Notes: generated by a model not told the origin, from the letters alone. Positions 18,327 to 29,347 are shown, numbered from the stretch's first letter. The stretch is DNA of 64,000 bases from Pseudomonadota bacterium (GCA_021325365.1 JAJPHF010000144.1:12044-76043); one strand, 5' to 3'. Program-made: numbers and translations.

Positions 18327-19099
18327 CGCACGACGCCTTCGAGCGGGCTGCTGGCGGAGGCATAAGCCTTCTTCGGGATGCGGCCCGCCAGGTAGGCCAT
18401 GCGTCCGGCCTGGAGGCCGAGCGCGATCGCCTTCGCCATGGCCGGCGGGTCGTCCGCGAGGGCCACCGCCGTGTTCACGAGACAGGCGTCGGCGCCCAGC
18501 TCCATCGCCTGCGCCGCGTCCGACGGCGCGCCGATGCCCGCGTCCACCACGACGGGCACGCGCGCCTGCTCGACGATGATACGGATCTGATCGAAGTTGA
18601 CCATGCCTTGCCCCGAGCCGATCGGCGAGGCCAGCGGCATCACGGTCGCCGTGCCCACGTCCTCCAGCCGCTTGGCGAGGATGGGGTCGTCGTTGATGTA
18701 GGGCAGTACGGTAAAGCCCTCGCGGACTAGCTCGCGCGCCGCGTCGAGCGTGCCGATCGGGTCGGGCAGCAGGTACTTCGGGTCGGGGATGACTTCGAGC
18801 TTGATCCAGTCGCTCAGGCCCATCGCGCGCGCCAGGTGGGCGACACGGATCGCCTCCTCGGCAGTCTGGCAGCCGGCGGTGTTCGGCAGGATAGCGTAGC
18901 GGTTCCAGTCGACGTAGTCGAGGATCGTCTTCTTCGTCGGGTCGTCCAGGTCCAGGCGGCGCAGGGCGACCGTCACCATGTCCACGTCGGCGGCGTCGAA
19001 GGCCGCGATCATGTCCTCCATGGTGCGGTACTTGCCCGTGCCGAGGATCAGGCGCGAGCGAAAGGTGCGGCCCGCAATGACGAGGGGGCGGTCTTCCAT
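18323..19099 (-). CDS. thiG: Thiazole synthase
   Basis: 258 residues. Builds thiazole phosphate from 1-deoxy-xylulose 5-phosphate, ThiS-thiocarboxylate and dehydroglycine. Family blocks: [34 protein letters not shown] with the Schiff-base Lys at residue 100, and [20 protein letters not shown]. The ATG at 19099 lies just below the riboswitch terminator; the longer frame reads through riboswitch RNA and was rejected. First gene of the operon. The ribosome site is modest (GCGAG). Confidence 0.96.
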   Translation of the reverse strand: MEDRPLVIAGRTFRSRLILGTGKYRTMEDMIAAFDAADVDMVTVALRRLDLDDPTKKTILDYVDWNRYAILPNTAGCQTAEEAIRVAHLARAMGLSDWIKLEVIPDPKYLLPDPIGTLDAARELVREGFTVLPYINDDPILAKRLEDVGTATVMPLASPIGSGQGMVNFDQIRIIVEQARVPVVVDAGIGAPSDAAQAMELGADACLVNTAVALADDPPAMAKAIALGLQAGRMAYLAGRIPKKAYASASSPLEGVVR

Positions 19100-19158
19100 C
19101 GACGGTACTCGCTTTCTGCGTGTCGGCGGCGCGGGCCGGCCGGCCACTCCGGGCCGCA

Positions 19159-19192
19159 ACAAAAATGCCGCTTCCAGCCATCCGGAAGCGGC
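19159..19192 (-). terminator. Intrinsic terminator of the TPP riboswitch
   Basis: Minus strand: perfect 9-base arms GCCGCTTCC / GGAAGCGGC around an 8-base loop, then ATTTTTGTT. It lies between the aptamer and thiG, so the switch most likely acts by premature termination when TPP is bound. Confidence 0.9.
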
Positions 19193-19204
19193 CCCATAAT
19201 GCCT

Positions 19205-19320
19205 ATGGAGTCCCCGCTTCGCTCCGCTGGCATTACCCAGATCAGCTACGTAGGGGTTGGTGGGACAGCCCACCTCTCAGCGCGGCCCGTGGCCCCGGGC
19301 GTTGCTCCCCCAGCGGTTAC
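19205..19320 (-). promoter_or_regulatory. TPP riboswitch (THI element) controlling the thi operon
   Basis: On the minus strand the conserved core reads CGCTGAGAGGTGGG (CUGAGA at 19275-19280), followed by CTGATCTGGGTAATGCCAGCG, the two invariant halves of the TPP aptamer. The order and spacing are canonical, with an extended GC-rich P3-side arm (GCCCGGGGCCACGGGC). Upstream sits a consensus promoter, downstream an intrinsic terminator, then thiG. Confidence 0.95.
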
Positions 19321-19326
19321 AGGCAG

Positions 19327-19356
19327 ACTATAAGGCTGCCCCGCGACGATTGTCAA
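19327..19356 (-). promoter_or_regulatory. Promoter of the thi operon
   Basis: Minus strand TTGACA (19351-19356), 18-base spacer, TATAGT (19327-19332). A perfect -35 and a 5/6 -10. Start predicted near 19320, right at the aptamer. Confidence 0.85.
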
Positions 19357-19458
19357 CGTCGGGGGCGCGGCAATCCCGCGCCCGCGGCCGCCTGCTGGGC
19401 TGCCGAGCAGCAGGCGGCGACACCGTTGTCGTCCTGCGTGCCACATGGGCCGCACGCC

Positions 19459-21081
19459 TCAGCGGCGGCGCTGGAGCGTCCAGTAGCCGTAGCGCGCCGC
19501 TGGCTCGAAATTCTCCTCTAGATAGCCGGCGATGAGGGGCGCGTAGTCGGCGAACGGCACGCCGTCCACGTTGTCGAGGTTGGCGGTGACGACCCAGCGC
19601 ACGTCGGCGGCGTCCAGGGCCGCGGTGAGCGCGCGCTGGCGGGCGCCGTCGCGCTCGCGGAGCACTTCGGTCTCGGTGGGCACGAGCTGGCCGAAGCGCG
19701 TCGGGTTGGGGCGGTCCGCCAGGAAATAGATGGCCGTTTCGGCGGGGGCGACGTAGATCGCCTCGCCGGGCGCGGTGCGGGCCGCCAGGTCGCGCAGCAG
19801 CCCGCCCAGGTCGCGCGCCGTCGTCGCGTCTACCAGCACGGTGCCACGCGCCGTGGCGAGGGGCGCGGAAAGCTGCGCGCGCTGCGCGGCGGCCTCGCCC
19901 AGGTTCACGGCCAGAATGACAGCCAGCGGCAGCAGCGAGCAAGCCGCGGCCCACCGCGGCCAATGGCTCTCGAGTAGCGCCGACCGGGCCTGAGTGAGCA
20001 GCCAGGCGAGCAGCACGAGCGTGACGGGGAGGACCTGGCGCAGGTGATAGTAGTCGGCGCGAAAGGCGAGCGTGCCGAGCGCGAGCGCGCCGAACAGCGC
20101 GAGCGGCAGCGCTTGGCGCGTGCGGCGGTCGTCGCGGTGGCAGAGCAGGCGCGCGCCGAGGACGCCGGCCGCCGCCGCGATGGTCGCCAGCGGCAGGTAC
20201 AGCATTAGCTTCACGTAGAACAGATAGGGCGGTGGTCCCCAGACGACGTTGGTTGCGAGGTCGTCGGGGACGAGGGGCAGCAGCGGCGGCAACGGCACGT
20301 GCATGTAGCGCGGCTGGTGGAAGAACGTGACGCGGAGCGTGTCGTCGAGCATCGCGGGGAGCGCCCCCTGCACGGCGCTCAGGACGACCCAGGGCAGGAC
20401 TCCCGCCGCCGCACCAGCAAGCACTAGCGCGGCCCGGCCCAGCAGCGGGGTGACGGCAAGCGGAGATCGCACGAGCCAGGTGACGCCCAGGCAGCCGAGG
20501 GCGGCGCCGAGCGTGTACAGGCCGATCTCCTGGCCGACCAGGTAGCTGGCGCCGACGAGCAGGCCGCTCACCAGTAGCCCGGCGCGGCGCTCGCTCTCGG
20601 CGTAGTGGGTGAGCGCCAGCACGGTGAGTAGCCCGGCCAGCGTGCGGTAAGGGCTGACGCCGCCGGCGATGACCACCAGGGCCGCGGCCACGGCGAGGGG
20701 GCGCCAGGCGAGGCGTGCGGCGAGGGCGTAGACGACGAGCACGAGTGCCACGTGGACGGCGAGCAGCAGCGCGTGCTCGACGCCGAGGCTCACGCCGAAC
20801 ACGCGGAAGAGGCCGGCGAGCAGGTACTGGAAGCCCGGCGTGTAGATGAAGTACACGTCGCGGTAAGGCACCTGGCCGCCAGCCAGGCGCTCGGCCACGT
20901 GCAGCAGCAGGCCCTCGTCGGGCACGTCGAGGCCGCGGCCGTAGAACGCCAGGCTGTAGACGCCGAACGCCGCGAGTGTCAGCAGGGCATACGGCGCCCA
21001 ACGGGGAACCGCCAGGCGGGCGCGCGGCGGGGTACTGACGGCGATTTGGGCGCCGGCGTGCGGGGTCGTGGTCTGCGCCAT
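19459..21081 (-). CDS. Polytopic GT39/ArnT-like glycosyltransferase (GT-C fold)
   Basis: 540 residues with about 11-12 hydrophobic segments. After the first membrane span the loop reads GLDVPDEGLLLHVAERLAGG and YRDVYFIYTPG, with Asp55-Glu56 in the position of the catalytic acidic pair of GT-C enzymes that use polyprenyl-phosphate sugars. A soluble C-terminal tail (TAPGEAIYVAPAETAIYFL) is expected outside. ATG with GAGG four to eight bases upstream. Follows the GT87-like gene by 12 bases, so they form one unit. Sugar donor and acceptor are unknown; lipid or protein glycosylation of the envelope is the general role. Confidence 0.78.
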   Translation of the reverse strand: MAQTTTPHAGAQIAVSTPPRARLAVPRWAPYALLTLAAFGVYSLAFYGRGLDVPDEGLLLHVAERLAGGQVPYRDVYFIYTPGFQYLLAGLFRVFGVSLGVEHALLLAVHVALVLVVYALAARLAWRPLAVAAALVVIAGGVSPYRTLAGLLTVLALTHYAESERRAGLLVSGLLVGASYLVGQEIGLYTLGAALGCLGVTWLVRSPLAVTPLLGRAALVLAGAAAGVLPWVVLSAVQGALPAMLDDTLRVTFFHQPRYMHVPLPPLLPLVPDDLATNVVWGPPPYLFYVKLMLYLPLATIAAAAGVLGARLLCHRDDRRTRQALPLALFGALALGTLAFRADYYHLRQVLPVTLVLLAWLLTQARSALLESHWPRWAAACSLLPLAVILAVNLGEAAAQRAQLSAPLATARGTVLVDATTARDLGGLLRDLAARTAPGEAIYVAPAETAIYFLADRPNPTRFGQLVPTETEVLRERDGARQRALTAALDAADVRWVVTANLDNVDGVPFADYAPLIAGYLEENFEPAARYGYWTLQRRR

Positions 21082-21093
21082 CGTCCTCGGCCG

Positions 21094-22437
21094 CTAGCGA
21101 TTGCCGCACTGCCGGGCGCCGCGTCGTTGCGGGCGGCGGTGCGCGGTGGCTGCTCCGGAGTAGGATAGCGCGCGGCGCGTGGCGACGAGCGTGCTCAGGA
21201 GGCCGAGCGGCGGCAACAGTCCGAGAAAGCGCCAGGCGGTATAGTCGCCGGGCCGCTCCAGCAGCCAGGTCGCGCAGAGGGCGGCGGCGAGGGCGAGCCA
21301 CGGGCGCCAGCCGAGGCGCCAGCATGTGCTTGTCCGCACCACGAGCCACAGCGCGGGCAGTTGGAGCAGCACGGCATCGTAAGGGTAGGCATAGGGCGTG
21401 AGGAGCAGGGTCGCGCAGGCGGTCAGCGCCGCCAGGTAGGCAAGGGCGCGAGGCTTCTCGCGCGCCCAGGCGCGCAATAGCGCGAGGCTGCCAGCGGCCG
21501 CGGCGGGGACGTAGGCCGTTAGGGCGAGCGGTTGCGAGCCGGTCAGGGTGGCTAGCAGGGGTGGGAGCGCGACGGTGGAGCCCCAATAGTTCCATGTGCG
21601 GGGGCGGCGCGCGAGGAGGTCGGCGTAGGCATCGGGCGCGACGAGCAGGACGGCGAGCGCGAGCGCGACCACGACGGCGATAGCCGCGGCGAGGTAGCGC
21701 GGCAGCGCGCGTTGCCGCGCGGCGAGCACGGCGAGGCCGGCAGCGAAGAGGACGACGAGCTGCGGCTTCACCAGCGCCAGGGCGAGGATGGCGCCGGCCC
21801 GGCCGAAGCGGCGGGCCCGCGCGGCGAGGAGCGCGGCGAGCACCAGGCTGTAGACGAGCAGCGAGTTCTGGCCGAGCTTTAGCCCGAACTCGACGGGCGG
21901 CCAGAGGCCAAGCAGGAGCGCCGCGAGCAGCAGGCGCCGCGGGGGCCACTGCAGCCCGACCCGGTGGGCTGTAGCCCGCTCGCGCCGGGCCGGAGCATCT
22001 TCGTCAGGAGGCGGCCATCGCCGTCCCACGAAGCGAGCGCAGGCGACGGTGGTCAGGAGGAGCAGGGCGACGTTGAGGGCGAGCCAGATGGCGCGCGCCG
22101 CCGCGAGCGGGAGCCAGGTCACCGGGACCAGCGCGAGGGCGAACCATGGGGGGCTGACGAAGTCGCCGACGTAGGGCGAGCGGCCGACGGCGATGGCGGC
22201 GGCGCCGCGATAGAAGACCTGGAAATCGTCGTCGCCGATGCGGGGGTCGGGGGTGGCCAGCTGCCACGCCAGCAGCGCGGCTGCGGCCGCGACCGCCAGC
22301 CACTCCAGGGCGGGGCCCGCTGCCCAGCGCCTCTGCGTGGTCGCTCCAGGGGTGTCCCTTAGGAGGTTGCGGCCGCGCTCGATGGCGGCGGGCTGAGCGG
22401 GTCGGCGGCTTCGTGGACGCGGAATAGCACGGGGCAC
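21094..22437 (-). CDS. Polytopic GT87 (DUF2029)-like glycosyltransferase
   Basis: 447 residues, GTG start with GGAGCGAGG directly upstream. About ten membrane spans. GT87 hallmarks: IGDDDFQVFYRGAAAI in the first outside loop (acidic cluster), LKLGQNSLLVYSLVLAAL, and LALVKPQLVVLF. Actinobacterial relatives are polyprenol-phosphomannose-dependent alpha-mannosyltransferases. The Arg-rich N-terminus keeps the start inside the cell. Upstream is the divergent ilv T-box region. Mannose specificity is a family-based guess. Confidence 0.82.
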   Translation of the reverse strand: MPRAIPRPRSRRPAQPAAIERGRNLLRDTPGATTQRRWAAGPALEWLAVAAAAALLAWQLATPDPRIGDDDFQVFYRGAAAIAVGRSPYVGDFVSPPWFALALVPVTWLPLAAARAIWLALNVALLLLTTVACARFVGRRWPPPDEDAPARRERATAHRVGLQWPPRRLLLAALLLGLWPPVEFGLKLGQNSLLVYSLVLAALLAARARRFGRAGAILALALVKPQLVVLFAAGLAVLAARQRALPRYLAAAIAVVVALALAVLLVAPDAYADLLARRPRTWNYWGSTVALPPLLATLTGSQPLALTAYVPAAAAGSLALLRAWAREKPRALAYLAALTACATLLLTPYAYPYDAVLLQLPALWLVVRTSTCWRLGWRPWLALAAALCATWLLERPGDYTAWRFLGLLPPLGLLSTLVATRRALSYSGAATAHRRPQRRGARQCGNR

Positions 22438-22455
22438 CCTCGCTCCAGGGCGCGC

Positions 22456-22485
22456 TTGACGCTGCGTCGCGCGCTGTGCTACGAT
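22456..22485 (+). promoter_or_regulatory. Promoter of the ilv-leu operon
   Basis: TTGACG (22456-22461), 18-base spacer, TACGAT (22480-22485). Start predicted near 22492, which puts the whole T-box leader in the transcript. Confidence 0.75.
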
Positions 22486-22514
22486 GCATGCGTCATCATC
22501 ATAACGAAACCCGT

Positions 22515-22747
22515 TGAAGGGGAGTAGTAGAGGCGCGGCGGTCCCAGCGAGCCGGCAAATGGTGCAAGGCCGGTGTCCTGAAGCGCTTCGAACTCGCCCC
22601 GGAGGGGCTCCGGCGAACGGCGTGGCCGCTAGTCGGAGACGGTGTGGCAGTCGTTATTGCTGCCAAGAGTGGATGCGCCGCGCCGGCGCACTCAAGTGGG
22701 GTGGTACCGCGAGAATGCTCTCGTCCCGACGGGGCGAGGGTTTTTTT
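22515..22747 (+). promoter_or_regulatory. T-box leader (stem I to first terminator), probably leucine-specific
   Basis: Stem I contains the typical AGCGAGCCGG / TGGTGCAA / GGCCGG distal block, and its 3' side contains CGAACTCGCC, where CTC sits in the usual specifier position and would pair with a leucine tRNA. A stem III hairpin (TGGCAG/CTGCCA) follows. The antiterminator T-box is TGGGGTGGTACCGCG at 22697-22711, then the first terminator. Uncharged tRNA-Leu is expected to allow read-through into ilvB. The specifier assignment is by eye. Confidence 0.85.
22718..22747 (+). terminator. First T-box terminator
   Basis: Ten-base stem CTCTCGTCCC / GGGGCGAGGG (three G-U pairs) with a three-base loop, then seven T. 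Confidence 0.9.
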
Positions 22748-22767
22748 GTGGTTGCGGCGCGCGCATC

Positions 22768-22822
22768 AAGCGGGGTGGTACCGCGAGTGACCCTCGTCCC
22801 TGACATGGCGAGGGCTTTTTTT
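22768..22822 (+). promoter_or_regulatory. Second T-box antiterminator/terminator module without its own stem I
   Basis: An identical GGGGTGGTACCGCGAG string (22772-22787) recurs 71 bases after the first, followed by a second terminator (CCCTCGTC / GGCGAGGG, then TTTTTTT at 22816-22822). Only about 23 bases separate the first U-tract from this module, so it has no separate stem I or specifier. ilvB starts 49 bases later. Confidence 0.88.
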
Positions 22823-22870
22823 ATTGGCCGCGACGGCGCGGCGCGGGCGCAGCTGCGGGAGGAGAAGGCG

Positions 22871-24621
22871 ATGCGAATGAATGGGTCGCGCATGGTGTGC
22901 GAGGCGCTGGTGGCGGAGGGCGTGAAGGACATCTTCGGCCTGCCGGGCGGCGCGATCATGCCGCTGTACGACGTGCTGCCGGAGTTCGACTTGCGCCACA
23001 TCCTCGTGCGGCACGAGCAGGGCGCGGCCCACATGGCCGACGGCTACGGGCGGGCGACCAACAACGTCGGCGTGTGCATGGCGACCTCAGGACCTGGCGC
23101 GATCAACCTGGTGGTGGGCCTGGCGACGGCGCAGATGGACTCGGCGCCCGTGGTGGCGATCACCGCGAACGTGGCGACGAGCGTGATCGGCTCGGACGCC
23201 TTCCAGGAAGCCGACATCACGGGCATCACGATCCCGGTGACGAAGCACAATTTCCTGGTGCGGCACGTCCGTGACCTGCCGCGCGTGATGAAGGAAGCTT
23301 TCCACATCGCGCGTACGGGGCGGCCGGGCGCGGTGCTGGTGGACGTGCCGAAGGACGTGCTGGTTGGGGAGGCGACTTCCACTATCCCGACCACGTCGAG
23401 CTGCCAGGGTACAACCCCACGTCGCGCGGCAACATGGTGCAGATCCGCAAGGCGGCGCGGCTGCTGGAGCAGGCGAGCCGGCCGGTGATCATCGCCGGCC
23501 ACGGCGTGCTGATCGCGCAGGCGTGGGACGAGCTGCGGGCGCTGGCCGAGCGCCAGCACGTGCCGGTGGTCAACACGCTGCTGGGGATTAGCGGCTTCCC
23601 GGGCGACCACCCACTGTTCCTGGGCATGCTGGGGATGCACGGCACCGCCGCGGCCTGCTACGCGGTGGACCAGGCGGACCTGGTGATCGGCATCGGCATC
23701 CGCTTCGACGACCGCGCGATGGGCAAGTTCTCCGCGTTCGCGCCAAAGGCGAAGATCGTCCACATCGACATCGACCCCGCGGAGATCGGCAAGAACGTCC
23801 GCACCGACGTGCCGATCGTGGGCGACGTGAAGCGCGTGCTGAACGCGCTGCTGCCCGAGCTGGGCGAGCCGGTGGACCGCTCGGCGTGGTTCAACGTCAT
23901 TCGGGAGTGGCAGCGGCTCTACCCGCTGCCGGCGGTGCCGGCGGCGCCCGGGCAGTTGACGACGCCGCAGGTGATCGAGGCGATCCGGGAGGCGACGCGC
24001 GGCGACACGACGATCGTCACCGACGTGGGCCAGCACCAGATGTTCGTGGCGCAGCGCTTCCCGTTCACGCGGCCGAACACGCACCTGTCGTCGGGCGGGC
24101 TGGGCACGATGGGGTACTCGCTGCCGGCCGCCATTGGCGCGCAGGTGGCGCGGCCGAACGAGACGGTGTGGTGCGTCTCGGGCGACGGCGGCTTCCAGAT
24201 GGTGATGCAAGAGCTGGCCGTGGTGGCCAATGAGCGCATCCCGCTGAAGATCGCGCTGGTGAACAACCACAACCTGGGCATGGTCCGCCAGTGGCAGGAG
24301 CTGTTTTACCAGAAGAACTACGTGGCCGTGGACCTGTCGGGGACGCCGAACTTCATGAAGATCGCGGAGGCCTACGGCATCGCGTCGTGGCGCGTGAGCC
24401 GGCCCGAGGACGCACTGCCGGCCGTGCGGGCGGCGATGGCGCACCCGGGCCCGGCGCTGATCGAGTTCATGGTGAAGGCCGACGAGTGCGTGTACCCGAT
24501 GGTGGTGCCGGGCACGTCGCTGGCCGAGGTGATCGTCAACGACGCGCACGCCGGCGGGCGGGAGGCGGCGGACGACGAGGGCGCGCCCATGCCGGCCGAG
24601 CCGGTGACGCTGCGGGGGTAA
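22871..24621 (+). CDS. ilvB: Acetolactate synthase large subunit (frameshifted)
   Basis: ThDP/FAD enzyme making acetolactate or acetohydroxybutyrate in valine, leucine and isoleucine synthesis. ATG at 22871 with GGGAGGAG upstream. Part 1 (residues 1-167): [13 protein letters not shown], catalytic Glu49 in [20 protein letters not shown]. Part 2, read one base back: [20 protein letters not shown], then the FAD domain and ThDP motif [12 protein letters not shown] with [11 protein letters not shown]. The switch is at 23368-23377 (GGGGAGGCGAC), where one base is missing from the expected GCG-GAC. Both halves are otherwise intact and about 583 residues in total, so a sequencing error is more likely than a decayed gene. 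Confidence 0.92.
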
Positions 24622-24627
24622 GGAAAC

Positions 24628-25146
24628 GTGCAACACACGCTTGTCGCGACCATGGAGAATGACCCGTCCACGTTCAACCGGGTGCTGAGCCTGTTCCGCT
24701 GCCGCGGCTTCGCTATCCAGAGCCTGGCGGTGGGCCACACCGACATCCGCAACGTGATGCGGCTCACGATCGTCGTCGACGGCTCGAAGACGGCCGTCGA
24801 GCAGGTGGTGAAGCAGCTCTACAAGATCATCGAGGTCCGCAAGGTGAGCGACGTCACCGAGGACCAGACGGTTGAGCGCGAGCTGGCGATGATCAAGGTG
24901 ACCAGCAAGCCGAGCACCCGCGGCGAGATCATCCAGCTGGTCGACATCTACCGGGCGCGGGTGGTGGACGTGGCGCCCAACTCGTTGATCGTGGAGGTGA
25001 CGGGCACGCCCGACAAGATCGACTCGCTGGTGCAGGTGCTGCGCGCCTTCGGCATCAAGGAGATGGTGCGCACCGGCGTCGTCGCGATGGTGCGCGGCCC
25101 GCAGGTGGCCCAGGAGAGCGACAAGGTCCGCGAGCTAACCGCGTAG
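24628..25146 (+). CDS. ilvN: Acetolactate synthase small (regulatory) subunit
   Basis: 172 residues, GTG start seven bases after ilvB, with AAGGAAA as ribosome site. N-terminal ACT domain: HTLVATMENDPSTFNRVLSL, FRCRGFAIQSLAVG, RLTIVVDG. It is followed by the C-terminal regulatory domain (ELAMIKVTSKPSTRGEIIQL, VTGTPDKIDSLVQVLRAFGI). It binds the large subunit and mediates valine feedback. Length and order are standard for the IlvN/IlvH family. Confidence 0.96.
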   Translation: MQHTLVATMENDPSTFNRVLSLFRCRGFAIQSLAVGHTDIRNVMRLTIVVDGSKTAVEQVVKQLYKIIEVRKVSDVTEDQTVERELAMIKVTSKPSTRGEIIQLVDIYRARVVDVAPNSLIVEVTGTPDKIDSLVQVLRAFGIKEMVRTGVVAMVRGPQVAQESDKVRELTA

Positions 25147-25161
25147 CCGGCAGGGTGGGGG

Positions 25162-25265
25162 CCCTCTCCCTGAGAGAGGGTTAGGGTGAGGGCCGGTTCC
25201 CGCACCCTAACCCTCTCTCAGGGGGAGAGGGAACAGAAACCCTCTTCCAGGGGGAGAGGGAACAG
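25162..25265. repeat. Intergenic palindromic repeat between ilvN and ilvC
   Basis: Arms 25162-25188 and 25203-25231 contain a perfect 21-base inverted repeat (CCCTGAGAGAGGGTTAGGGTG and its complement), extended by CCCTCTCC/GGAGAGGG with a two-base bulge. The right arm end AGGGGGAGAGGGAACAG (25220-25236) recurs at 25249-25265. Resembles the mobile intergenic CCCTAACCCTCTC elements scattered in many GC-rich genomes. In RNA it would form a very stable hairpin. Confidence 0.88.
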
Positions 25266-25293
25266 ACGCTATCGGCATAAGGAAGAGACGAAA

Positions 25294-26289
25294 ATGGCAA
25301 CGGTGTATTACGACGCGGATGCCGATCTGGCCCTGCTGGAGGGGAAGAAGATCGCCATCCTGGGCTACGGGAGCCAGGGCCACGCGCACGCGCTGAACCT
25401 GCGTGACAGCGGCTGCGACGTGGTCGTCGGGCTGTACAAGGGCAGCAAGTCGTGGCCGATCGCGGAGGCCGAGGGGCTCCAGGTGACGACGCCCGACCAG
25501 GCGGCAGCGGCGGCCGACATCATCACGGTGCTCGTGCCGGACCAGACGCAGCGTGGGCTGTACGAGAGCGACATCAAGCCGAACCTCCGGCCGGGCAACA
25601 TGCTGATGTTCGCCCACGGGTTCAACATTCACTACAACCAGATCGTGCCGCCGGCCGACGTGGACGTGACGATGGTGGCGCCCAAGGCGCCCGGCCACCG
25701 CGAGCGCGAGGTGTTCGTCGAGGGACAGGGTGTGCCGATGCTCGTCGCAGTCTACCAAGACTACACGGGCCGCGCGCACGACATCGCGCTGGCCTACGCG
25801 AAGGGCATCGGCGGCACGCGGGCGGGCGTGCTGGAGACGACGTTCAAGGAAGAGACCGAGACGGACCTGTTCGGCGAGCAGACGGTGCTCTGCGGCGGCG
25901 TGAGCGCGCTGATCAAGGCGGGATTCGAGGTGCTGACCGAGGCGGGCTACCAGCCGGAGTCGGCGTACTTCGAGGTCTGCCACGAGCTGAAGCTGATCAT
26001 CGACCTGATCTACGAGGGTGGCCTGGCGCGGATGCGCTACTCGGTGAGCGACACGGCCGAGTTCGGCGACTACTACGCCGGCCCGATGATCATCGACGAG
26101 GGCGTGAAGGAGCGGATGCGCGAGCGGCTGCGCGCCATTCAGAACGGTGAGTTCGCGCGCACCTGGATCCTGGAGAATCAGGCGGGACGCCCGAACTTCC
26201 TGGCGACGCGACGGCTGGAGGCGGAGCACCCGATCGAGAAGGTCGGCGCGGAGCTACGCGCCATGATGCCGTTCATCAAGAAGAAGTAG
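25294..26289 (+). CDS. ilvC: Ketol-acid reductoisomerase (class I)
   Basis: 331 residues, the short class I form. Converts acetolactate to dihydroxyisovalerate with NAD(P)H and Mg2+. N-terminal Rossmann domain [17 protein letters not shown] at residues 24-40, cofactor loop YKGSKSW, then the metal-binding [12 protein letters not shown] and [18 protein letters not shown] with AAGGAAGAG upstream. The two Ser in the loop suggest NADPH preference. The region before it holds a repeat hairpin that may set its expression apart from ilvBN. Confidence 0.97.
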   Translation: MATVYYDADADLALLEGKKIAILGYGSQGHAHALNLRDSGCDVVVGLYKGSKSWPIAEAEGLQVTTPDQAAAAADIITVLVPDQTQRGLYESDIKPNLRPGNMLMFAHGFNIHYNQIVPPADVDVTMVAPKAPGHREREVFVEGQGVPMLVAVYQDYTGRAHDIALAYAKGIGGTRAGVLETTFKEETETDLFGEQTVLCGGVSALIKAGFEVLTEAGYQPESAYFEVCHELKLIIDLIYEGGLARMRYSVSDTAEFGDYYAGPMIIDEGVKERMRERLRAIQNGEFARTWILENQAGRPNFLATRRLEAEHPIEKVGAELRAMMPFIKKK

Positions 26290-26441
26290 GCGCGCCTTGG
26301 TGCCGGAAGCAGTAGAGTGTGGTTGACGAGGTAGCGGGCGGTCGAGGGCGACCGGCCGGGGGCGGCGGAGAGCGGGGACGGGCGGCGGCGCCAAGCGTCC
26401 CGCGAGCGGCCCGCGCAGCGCAGCGCGGCAGGGAGGATCAG

Positions 26442-28001
<1,560 letters not shown>

Positions 28002-28062
28002 CCGCCGAGCGGTCGCGGGGGCGCGACCCGAGGAACGAGAACCGCTTTGCGCCCAGCGCGGC

Positions 28063-28099
28063 GGGCTGGCGGCCGGCGCCCCGGCGGCCAGCCCGTTTT
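28063..28099 (+). terminator. Hairpin with short U-run between leuA and leuB
   Basis: Fourteen-base arms GGGCTGGCGGCCGG / CCGGCGGCCAGCCC with one G-G mismatch and a 4-base loop, followed by GTTTTG. Weak intrinsic terminator or processing signal about 33 bases before leuB; it may lower leuB expression. Confidence 0.5.
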
Positions 28100-28132
28100 G
28101 TGCGCTCGGCAGTCCGCGCAGCGAGGGGAACG

Positions 28133-29224
28133 ATGTACCGCATCGTAGTGCTTCCCGGCGACGGTATCGGACCGGAGGTGACTGGCGAGACGATCAAGGT
28201 GCTGCAAGCCGTGGGGCGGCGGTTCAGGCACCAGTTCGAGTTTCAGGAAGACCTGTTCGGCGGCATCTGCATCGACCGGCACGGCGTCGCCCTGCGGCCC
28301 GAGACGCTCGCGCGCTGCCGCCGGGCAGATGCGGTGCTGCTGGGCGCGGTCGGCGGCCCGAAGTGGGACGACCCAAGCGCGAGCGTGCGGCCCGAGCAGG
28401 GGCTGCTGGGCCTGCGGAAGGCGCTGAAAGTGTATGCCAACTTGCGGCCGGTTCACGTGTACCCGGAGCTGGCTGCCGCGTCGCCGCTGCGCGCCGACCT
28501 GTTAGAGGGCGTGGACTTCGTCGTGGTGCGCGAGCTGACGGGCGGCCTGTACTTCGGCAAGCCGAAGAAGCAGTGGGAGGCGAGCGACGGCCCGCGCGCG
28601 GTGGACACCTGTACCTACCGGGGGAGTGAGATCGAGCGGGTGCTGCGCGTGGGCTACGACCTCGCGCGGCAGCGGCGCCGTAAGCTCACGTCGGTGGACA
28701 AGGCGAACGTCATGGCCACGTCGCAGCTCTGGCGCCGGATCGCCCAGCGCATGGCGGCCGAGAACCCCGATGTGGAGACGGAGCACGCGCTTGTCGACTC
28801 CTGCGCGATGCACCTGCTGCGGCGGCCGCGCGACTTCGACGTGCTGGTGATGGAGAACCTGTTCGGCGACATCCTGACGGACGAGGCGGCGGCGCTGGCC
28901 GGCTCGCTGGGGGTGATGCCGTCGGCTAGCCTCGGGGATGGCCGCCTCGGCGTGTACGAGCCAATCCACGGCTCGGCGCCGGACATCGCGGGCCGTGGCA
29001 TCGCGAACCCGCTGGGCAGCATCCTGAGCGGCGCGTTGATGCTACGGCACTCGCTCGCGCTGCCGACCGAGGCCGCGGCCATCGAGGGCGCGGTGGCCCG
29101 GGTGATCGCCGAGGGCTACCGCACGGCGGATCTGGCGCGGCCGGGCGAGGCGGTGACCAGTACCTCCGCGATGGGCGACGCGGTGGTGGCGGCGGTTGGG
29201 GAGGCCGTGCCGGCCGGCGCCTAA
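28133..29224 (+). CDS. leuB: 3-isopropylmalate dehydrogenase
   Basis: 363 residues. Oxidatively decarboxylates 3-isopropylmalate with NAD+. Family blocks: [12 protein letters not shown] at the N-terminus, [54 protein letters not shown] and [14 protein letters not shown] (NAD-binding). GAGGGG precedes the ATG. leuC and leuD, needed for the intermediate isomerisation, are not in the window. Last gene of the operon. Confidence 0.96.
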   Translation: MYRIVVLPGDGIGPEVTGETIKVLQAVGRRFRHQFEFQEDLFGGICIDRHGVALRPETLARCRRADAVLLGAVGGPKWDDPSASVRPEQGLLGLRKALKVYANLRPVHVYPELAAASPLRADLLEGVDFVVVRELTGGLYFGKPKKQWEASDGPRAVDTCTYRGSEIERVLRVGYDLARQRRRKLTSVDKANVMATSQLWRRIAQRMAAENPDVETEHALVDSCAMHLLRRPRDFDVLVMENLFGDILTDEAAALAGSLGVMPSASLGDGRLGVYEPIHGSAPDIAGRGIANPLGSILSGALMLRHSLALPTEAAAIEGAVARVIAEGYRTADLARPGEAVTSTSAMGDAVVAAVGEAVPAGA

Positions 29225-29347
29225 CCCGGTCGCGTGAAGAAAAGCTTACGATTCGGGGCGTTCCGGCGCCGGTTGGCCGCCCGTATTCGTTACAATGCGT
29301 GACAGGGGGAGCGGGCGGCGCGTGCGGCCCCGGCGTCAGGAGGAACG

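Noticed and set aside
22590..22600. TTCGAACTC resembling a tRNA T-loop
   Set aside because: It is the 3' side of T-box stem I; no cloverleaf can be drawn around it.
23366..23378. Programmed -1 frameshift in ilvB
   Set aside because: No X-XXY-YYZ slippery heptamer in phase and no following pseudoknot or stem seen; ilvB is not known to use recoding.
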